Program-made: the position numbers and the translations under genes | From: an uncultured Collinsella sp. | GTDB taxonomy: Bacteria > Actinomycetota > Coriobacteriia > Coriobacteriales > Coriobacteriaceae | Direction: 5' to 3' | DNA length: 17,381 nt | NCBI GenBank assembly: GCA_900541475.1 | Contig: UQJV01000044.1 | Location: forward strand, 1 to 17,381 | Shown: positions 7,439-13,200 of the stretch, piece by piece | Layout: every line of letters starts with the position of its first letter | Position numbering within the stretch: position 1 is the stretch's first letter | The notes under the pieces: generated by a model | Databases searched by the model: none | What the model saw: the letters and a program-made list of their open reading frames with translations, nothing else | Told to the model about the DNA's origin: nothing

Positions 7439-7561
7439 AACGTATCCGGGCTTCTTTTCGCACCATTCGATGGGATTCATGCAGCAAGACGCCGCCGGGC
7501 GGGCGCCAAATTGCAGAGCCTGGGCGTAGCAGGTAGCTGAAAAAACGTACCCGGATGTGTT
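7439..7561. repeat. Inverted arms flanking an 81-base core
   Basis: The left arm aacgtatccgggcttctttt (7439-7458) and the reverse complement of 7540-7561 agree at about 16 of 20 positions, sharing atccggg and a T-run. Between them lies a GC-rich stretch with short self-complementary runs. The shape resembles a small non-coding repeat element, but no target-site duplication is evident. Confidence 0.35.
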
Positions 7562-7567
7562 CAGGGT

Positions 7568-7767
7568 GGGATGGGCTTTCCGGATGGGCGGAATTTCGGA
7601 AAGTCCATCCCGGAATTTGGCTATGGAATGGGATGCACTTTCCGGTTGAGAGGCTCTGTGGAAATTGCATCCCAGTATTCGGTCGAGAAACGGGATGCGG
7701 CTTCCCAACGGGGCCGCAAGCGGAAACCGCATCCCATTTCGCAAGCGAATGCTGGGACACGGTTTTC
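7568..7767. repeat. Three 62-bp tandem units with 44-bp palindromes, plus a decayed fourth start
   Basis: Units begin at exactly 7568, 7630 and 7692. Each has a 44-base imperfect palindrome (GGGATG....TTCC, a 16-base centre, GGAA....CATCCC) and an 18-base spacer. The four variable bases in each left arm change together with those in the matching right arm (GGCT/AGTC, CACT/ATTG, CGGC/ACCG, right arm 5'-3'), leaving only one imperfect pair per unit. A related half-arm, GGGACACGGTTTTC, starts at 7754, again 62 bases on, but has no right arm. Centres and spacers are not conserved. This looks like a structured or protein-bound repeat, not coding sequence and not a CRISPR array. Confidence 0.75.
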
Positions 7768-7831
7768 AGAGGGTTATGGGCTGCGAACTAGATGGGGCTG
7801 TCATAAAGCTGCAAAAAGAGGGTTAAAAATA

Positions 7832-7877
7832 AATGGTACTTTCAGAAGTTAATTTTAATGTGGGGGGGGGTACCATT
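7832..7877. repeat. Inverted repeat enclosing a run of nine G
   Basis: aatggtac (7832-7839) and gtaccatt (7870-7877) are perfect inverted arms; imperfect pairing extends further out through A/T-rich flanks. The inner segment ends in G9 (7862-7870), directly against the right arm. The position is about 300 bases before the first gene of the surface cluster. A homopolymer of this length can slip during replication, so it may act as a length switch; that is inference. Confidence 0.5.
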
Positions 7878-8000
7878 ATTTTAGTTTCGCAAAAAATTAA
7901 TCCCTCTATGGGGAAGTTGCGTAGGGGGTTAGTCACAGATATTGGATAAAACAGACCAATTTGGGGATAAATGACCACTTACGCCAAAATTAGTAGCATT

Positions 8001-8038
8001 TAGCGACAAAACATTGAAAAATGTGTAGCACATCGCTA
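8001..8038. repeat. Nested dyad upstream of the signal peptidase gene
   Basis: Outer arms TAGCGA (8001-8006) and TCGCTA (8033-8038) enclose an inner hairpin ACATT-GAAA-AATGT (8011-8024) with a GNRA-type loop. It could be an RNA element in a leader or a protein-binding site. No T-run follows, so it is not a terminator in the usual sense. Confidence 0.4.
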
Positions 8039-8168
8039 TGTTCTTATTACGAAAAGATTCCAAATTGGCTTATTTCGGACTCACTTTTCAAGCGCCTTGC
8101 GGTTCCTGTTGAAACTTGCTGACCTTTGGATGGGTCGAATAGGTCCTCAAGGGGGATGAATTATCACT

Positions 8169-8726
8169 TTGACGGCGCGTAGACTCAAACGATTTATTGC
8201 ACTTTTGAGTAGCTTGGCGTTCGCGCTTGTCATAGCCCTTGCCGTTGTTTCTTTTGTTCCTCGTGCATTTGGTTACATGCCCTTTGCCGTGCTCTCGGGC
8301 TCTATGGAACCCGAGCTTCCCGTCGGCTCCATGGTGTTTGTTCACCAGGTTGACCCAACGAATATTGCCGTGGGCGACAATGCAACTTTTTACCGATCGG
8401 ACGGCGCCGTGGTGACTCACCAGGTGTACGAGGTCGACCCTGTGGCGCAAACGATTGGCACGCAGGGAATTGCGAACAAAAATGCAGACGGAAGCATCAT
8501 GCACGATGCCGAGCAGACGCCTTTTTCGAGTGTTATCGGCACTGTTTCTTTTTGTGTCCCTTACCTGGGCTTCGTTAACGCATATTGCACGACGATGCCC
8601 GGCATGCTTGTTGTGGTGGCCGTTCTTGCGCTGCTGGTCGCGGCGTCGATTGTGCTCGATCGGATGGTTTCCGACGAGCCTGCGGACAAGCATGCCCGCG
8701 CGCATGCGAGGGGGCGGCGTCCATAG
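8169..8726 (+). CDS. sipW: SipW-type (ER/archaeal-type) signal peptidase I
   Basis: This 185-residue membrane protease is the likely processing enzyme for the SipW-type subunits encoded downstream. A first membrane helix spans about 9-30. The catalytic serine is Ser45 in SGSMEP, and His84 (VTHQVYEV) stands where ordinary bacterial enzymes have lysine; Ser-His is the mark of the archaeal/ER group that includes Bacillus SipW. A second helix spans about 143-167, followed by a basic cytoplasmic tail. The start is TTG 8169: an in-frame TGA lies just before it (8157-8159), and the next Met would remove the first helix. AAGGGGG at 8149-8155 is 13 bases away, longer than usual, so translation may be weak. 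It is the first gene of the surface cluster; symbol given by family, not by proven orthology. Confidence 0.87.
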   Translation: MTARRLKRFIALLSSLAFALVIALAVVSFVPRAFGYMPFAVLSGSMEPELPVGSMVFVHQVDPTNIAVGDNATFYRSDGAVVTHQVYEVDPVAQTIGTQGIANKNADGSIMHDAEQTPFSSVIGTVSFCVPYLGFVNAYCTTMPGMLVVVAVLALLVAASIVLDRMVSDEPADKHARAHARGRRP

Positions 8727-8743
8727 CGGCAGGGGAGAGGTGT

Positions 8744-8767
8744 CGGCAACGGCAAGGGCCGTTGCCG
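8744..8767 (+). other. Perfect 10-bp hairpin between sipW and the TasA-like gene
   Basis: CGGCAACGGC (8744-8753) pairs perfectly with GCCGTTGCCG (8758-8767) over a 4-base AAGG loop. It ends 16 bases before the AAAGGAAGAG binding site of the next gene. There is no T-run. A stable hairpin here could mark a processing point or protect the 5' end of the TasA-like message. Confidence 0.6.
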
Positions 8768-8797
8768 GGGAAGACGATTCTCGAAAGGAAGAGAACG

Positions 8798-9484
8798 ATG
8801 GAGAACAAGAGGAAAAAGCGCTACGGCATCATTGCCGCCTTGCTGCTGCTGGTACTGGCTGCCGGCGTGGGTACCTACGCCTGGCTGACGGCGCAGTCGA
8901 GCCTGACCAACAACTTCACCACTGCGGGCATCAACAAGCCCACTACCGATCCCGACCATCCGAATCAGCCGCTTCCGGATGATAACAATAAGGTCAACGG
9001 CAACCTGACCGAGACCAAATGGGTTAAGGACTCTAAGCTCGCCCCTGGCGTGTCTGTACCCAAGAATCCTAATGTCGGTATCGGCAAGGGATCCGAGGAT
9101 GCATATGTGTACGTCTTCGTGAACAACAAGACGGCGTCTGCCGGGGCCGATCATTCCAAGACGACTTACTTCACCATTAACTCTGGCTGGAAGGCCGTTG
9201 ATGCGACCGCCGTTGAGGGCGAGCCGACTCATTATCTCGGTGGCCTTTTCGTTTATGTTGGCGAAGGAACCGAAGCTACCCCGCTTATTGCCAGCAAGAC
9301 TGAGGATAAGTGGACTGGCGAGCTGTTCAGCCAGGTGACTACGCCCAAGGACACCGAGCAAAAGGATTTCGCCAATTCTGCCACGATGGATGTCAACTGC
9401 TTCATTTACGCGGCAGACAATACCGCTGAGGGTTCGTCTGCGTCTGCTTTGGCTGCTGCCAAGAATTGGGCTAAGGACCTGTAG
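8798..9484 (+). CDS. TasA-like subunit with SipW-type signal peptide (likely major subunit)
   Basis: This 228-residue secreted protein begins with a basic stretch (MENKRKKR), a hydrophobic core (about 10-27) and the SipW-substrate pattern GTYAWLTAQ...LTNNFTTAG, as in TasA/CalY (camelysin) and the cognate-SipW families. The mature part is Asn/Thr/Asp/Lys-rich and strand-like, and ends in a segment (DVNCFIYAADN...ALAAAKNW) that echoes the C-terminal motif of the two later SipW-type proteins. ATG 8798 is fixed by AAAGGAAGAG (8784-8793) and by the signal peptide; a longer open frame upstream has no such support. It follows sipW by 71 bases and is bracketed by two strong hairpins, which suggests separate, higher expression. 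Most likely it is the main fibre or matrix subunit; polymerisation is inferred from TasA. Confidence 0.82.
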   Translation: MENKRKKRYGIIAALLLLVLAAGVGTYAWLTAQSSLTNNFTTAGINKPTTDPDHPNQPLPDDNNKVNGNLTETKWVKDSKLAPGVSVPKNPNVGIGKGSEDAYVYVFVNNKTASAGADHSKTTYFTINSGWKAVDATAVEGEPTHYLGGLFVYVGEGTEATPLIASKTEDKWTGELFSQVTTPKDTEQKDFANSATMDVNCFIYAADNTAEGSSASALAAAKNWAKDL

Positions 9485-9500
9485 TAATCCCACCCCCTCT

Positions 9501-9551
9501 ACCGAGATCCCGGCCCGCTCCCCATCCCCATTTTTGGGCCGGGATCTCGGT
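9501..9551 (+). terminator. Perfect 16-bp hairpin after the TasA-like gene (attenuator or processing site)
   Basis: accgagatcccggccc (9501-9516) and its exact complement (9536-9551) form a very stable stem with a 19-base loop. It is followed by ccccctttg, a poor T-run, so termination is probably partial. It would let the upstream subunit be made in excess of the genes that follow, or protect the 3' end of its message. Confidence 0.7.
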
Positions 9552-9580
9552 CCCCCTTTGATCGACGATTGGCGAACGTA

Positions 9581-10228
9581 ATGCTCAACAATCTTTCCAA
9601 CAATCAGAAACGCACCTTGGCGCTTGCCGCGATGGCGTTGTTGGCCCTGGCGTGCCTGTGCGGCACGCTGACTTTTACCGTTGATATGGTTCCGGCAAAC
9701 AACGTTCTATCGTTTGGCAGCGTGAAGGTACGAGTCTGCGAATACACCCTAAACGAGCAGGGCGAGGAGATTCCGTTTGAGCCCAACGAGCACGGGGACT
9801 ATCCCGACACCAAGGCCGGGGGCTCTGACATCAGCCGCATTGTGCGCGTGGAGAACGCTGGCACGCAGCCTGAGTACGTTCGCGCGCGTCTGCGCATGAC
9901 GTCGGTGGCGCCCGACGGTTCGAGCGCGGATGCTTCGGGCAGCGTTGCGTTTCATGTGAACGCGGGCGAGGGGTCCCCGTGGATCGATGGCGGCGATGGG
10001 TGGTACTACTACCGCGGATTGGCCGGGCGTGGCGGCACGCTCGACCCCGGTGCCATGACGGAAAGCCTCATGGACTCGCTGCGCTTTGTGGGCGACTACC
10101 ACGATGCCGCGCGCGGCGGCTCATTCAGGCTCGATATCGATGTTCAGGCCGTGCAGGCCAAAAACCAGCAGACAAGCGATACCGCCCTCGACGTACTTGA
10201 CGTTGTGGGTTGGCCGGAGGCGAACTAG
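9581..10228 (+). CDS. Second subunit with SipW-type signal peptide (minor subunit)
   Basis: This 215-residue exported protein has a short polar start, a hydrophobic core (about 12-32) and a SipW-type mature beginning (TFTVDMVPANNVLSFGSVKVRV). The mature part contains YVRARLRM, a DGWYYYRG turn and a C-terminal FRLDIDVQAVQAKNQ...VVGW segment. These are shared in order with the protein at 15675-16244 (YLRAAVDI, DGFYYW, VVDISTQAIQ, EAWG), so the two are paralogous and probably minor or capping subunits. ATG 9581 has no clear Shine-Dalgarno sequence; a TTG at 9569 in frame is an alternative. The start is 29 bases after the hairpin 9501-9551, which may affect its translation. It stops three bases before the giant gene. 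No enzymatic motif is visible. Confidence 0.75.
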   Translation: MLNNLSNNQKRTLALAAMALLALACLCGTLTFTVDMVPANNVLSFGSVKVRVCEYTLNEQGEEIPFEPNEHGDYPDTKAGGSDISRIVRVENAGTQPEYVRARLRMTSVAPDGSSADASGSVAFHVNAGEGSPWIDGGDGWYYYRGLAGRGGTLDPGAMTESLMDSLRFVGDYHDAARGGSFRLDIDVQAVQAKNQQTSDTALDVLDVVGWPEAN

Positions 10229-10231
10229 CCT

Positions 10232-13200
10232 ATGAAGATCAAGAATATGAACCGGGGTATGCTTAGCAGGCTGGTTGCCGTCGCAGCGATTGCCCTTTGC
10301 TGCGTTATGGCGCTGCCAACGGTGGTGCATGCCGAGGACGTGCCCGAGGCCAAAACCGAATTCCACATCAAAAACGAGGCTGACTTTTTGTTGTGTGTGG
10401 CGCTGTCGCGCGAGCGCGATACGTCCGGCTGGCACGTTTATCTCGATAACGACATTGAGCTCGACAGCGACGACATGAAAGCCATCGTTGCAAACACCGT
10501 TAAGCATCTGTCGTTTGGCAACAAGGAGCATCCGTTTAAGGGCGTGTTCGATGGTCAAAACCACACCGTTGAGGGCCTGAGCTACGATAAAGACGCTTTT
10601 GACCCCGAGCGCGATACGGGATTTTTTGCCGAGACCAACGGTGCCACCATCAAAAACTTCCTGGTCAAGGACGCCAACGTGTGGGCGGACTTCCGCGGTG
10701 GCATTATCGTGGGCAAGGCCGTCAAAACGCGCTTCGAAAACGTTATGGTCATGGAGAGCACGCTGCACGTGACCTGCGCCAACAATGCTCTCAACCTCAT
10801 TACCAACGCAGGCTTTGAGGGCGGTCTCATCGCCGGCGAGCTCGACGGCTGCACCCTCTACAACTGCGAGGTCCGTGGCGGCCGTGCCGTCAACAATACG
10901 ACCTCGGGCGTGCAGGCGCTCGGCGGTGAGGGTCTGTATATGGCGGCGTTTGCCGGCTACGTTAAGAACTCGACTATCGAGTACTGTCGCGTGACGCCGA
11001 CGCGTAAGGACGACGGCTCGATTGCCGAGAAGGGCATGACCGACGTCACCAATAAGTACGACGTGGCCATTGGCGCCCTGGGCGGCAACAACGTGTACGC
11101 CTCGGGTTTTGTGGGCTGCATGGCGGGCGAGGCCAAGATTATCGACTGCTTCTCGACGGCGCAGTGCTACAGCTATGCCGCGTCGTACGTGGGCGTCGTC
11201 GCCGTGACGCGCGCGTGGACGGGTGGCTTGGCGGGTCGTATTCTAACCGAAAAGGGCAACGAGCTCGTTCGAAGCCATTTTGCGGGTGACTTGAGCTCGC
11301 GTCAGTACAATCCCATCGCCGTGATCCCCATCATTCAAAACGATGTGAACCTGGGCGGCATTGCCGCGCGTGCCAACAAGGATGATGCCACGGTCACCGA
11401 GTGCTACTTTAAGCCGAGCGTGAGCCTTTCTGGCAACAGCCAGGGCAACCCTGCCAAAAAGAAAATCCCCTCGTTTGGCGGCGATGGCACCACCAAGGGT
11501 GATGGCTATGGTCCATGGGATGACGAGCGCTACACCACGCGCGAGCTGTGGGAAGAGCACGACTACGACTTTTGTGCCGGCACCAAGCGCTCGACTGCTA
11601 ACAACGGGGCCTTGGGTGGCTCGCACTTCAATGAGTGGGCGATGGATTACAAGCTGAATATTCCTGTGCATGGCCAGAGCGTTAAGGCGACGATCGATTT
11701 TCCCGGTGCGGGTACCGCGACCATCGAGGCAACCAAACTTGGTATTGAACAGAAGACCTCGGATCCGTACGCCTTTGCCGTGAGCGCCGTGCTGGCGGGA
11801 ACGGCTCAGGGCTTGGCCCAGGGCGATACATCGGTGACGTTTGGGCAGGATACCTCCGCAAAGCCCAAGGGCTTGACCGATGCCAACGGCGGTTATCGCT
11901 TCATGGGCTGGTTCCGCGAGTCCGATGTGCGTGTGAATCGAATTGGACAAGACAACAGCTGGTTTGACGGCAAGACCGATGCCGATGCTGTGGCTGCTGG
12001 CAAGCAGGTCCAGAAGAGCGAGGCACACGAGCATACGTCGACCTATACCGCCGATAATGCCAAGGGGGTCGACGGTTTTAAGGGCAATGACCTGTTTATC
12101 GCTTCGTACGAGGCGCAGGTGCTGTTCTATAACGTCCAGGGCGAAACGCTCGATTGCCAGAGCGGCACTGCACACGACAAATCGGGCGATTGGTATCGCT
12201 ACGGCGCGAAGCTCAACCCGGCCGCTCCTACCGATCGTGGCACGCTGTCTTCCAGCGCCACCTTTATCGGTTGGACAACGAAGCCGAGCGAAGAGGCTCA
12301 GATGAACGGTGGCTATGCAGCCATTACCTCGACCCAGCTCGCCGAGCTAAAAAATGCCGGCGCGTTCTATCCTGCCGGTACCGAGATTACCGTGCTTGGC
12401 CCGACCGACTTCTATCCGGTGTACAGCGACTACGTCTCGAACATCATGACAGTGTTCGAGGGCAATGAACAGGATGAGCTTGAAGATAAGACCCAGCGTG
12501 TCGGCGTGGGCAACACCCATGTCGATGTCCAGACTGCCGAGGATGGGGCCAGCGTTTACACGGTGCAGGTGCGCGGCGTGGACAACAAGCCCTTGTCCGA
12601 AGGCGGCTCGCTTCCCGATGGCTACCGCTTCCTGGGTTGGTATGAAAACAAGCAGGCCGCCGACGGGCCCGAGGTCGAGGTGCGCGTAAGCCGCGATCCC
12701 AGCTACAAGCTTCCCGCCAGCGTCGATCTGGCCGTTCCGCATACCTATACCGCACGCTTTGAGTATCGCGTGGATTATTACGTCAAGTCGATGACGAACG
12801 AAGCCTATAAGGAATCCAGACTCCTCTGCTCTGTGTGGAGCGGGTACCAAACCTCGTTTAACGAGCAGGTCGGATCGAGCTACGTGCGAGAGAATATCGT
12901 GCACTGGGGTCCCGAGCACGTCTATCACGGACTGAAGGAAAACTATAAGGACGAATGCAATGAGGGGCGCTTTGGGGCAGAGACACTCATCGTGGCGCCT
13001 TTGAAGGCGTATTCGCATACGGTCAAAAACGATACAGGTGCGGATACCCGGAAAAACGTCATTGCCGATACGGATTTCCCGGGTTCGGGCACGCTGGATG
13101 ACGAGTGGGTCGCAGGAGCGCTGAAGTTTTACTTTAGGCCGGCGAGCGAGCGATACCATTTAAATTTCTGGACCCTCGAGCGCCAAGGCGGATACTGGAC

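Larger units (their letters stand above)
7310..8168. other. Long region without a convincing gene, rich in palindromes
   Basis: No frame here has a credible start, ribosome binding site and protein-like composition. The left half (7310-7800) is GC-rich and built of inverted repeats: a 16-bp palindrome, a pair of distant arms and the 62-bp array. The right half (7800-8160) is clearly AT-rich compared with the rest of the GC-rich part and carries several dyads, a G9 run and two CCAATTTGG sites. The right half is likely the control region of the surface assembly cluster that follows. I could not pick a convincing -35/-10 pair in it. Confidence 0.6.

Noticed and set aside
7311..7529. Short frame of 72 codons from TTG 7311
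   Set aside because: No ribosome binding site; it starts within the terminator's T-run and has no recognisable protein features. It may be a decayed fragment at most.
7568..7767. CRISPR array
   Set aside because: The would-be repeats vary in their arms and centres, the constant part is a palindrome frame and not a full repeat, spacers would be only 18 bases, and no cas gene is present.
6627..7791. Frames on both strands through the palindrome array
   Set aside because: The 62-base period is not a multiple of three and the arms co-vary as base pairs, so the selection seen is on DNA or RNA structure, not on a protein.
8585..8797. Upstream extension of the TasA-like gene inside sipW
   Set aside because: It overlaps the peptidase gene in another frame and would bury the signal peptide; ATG 8798 has a clear binding site.
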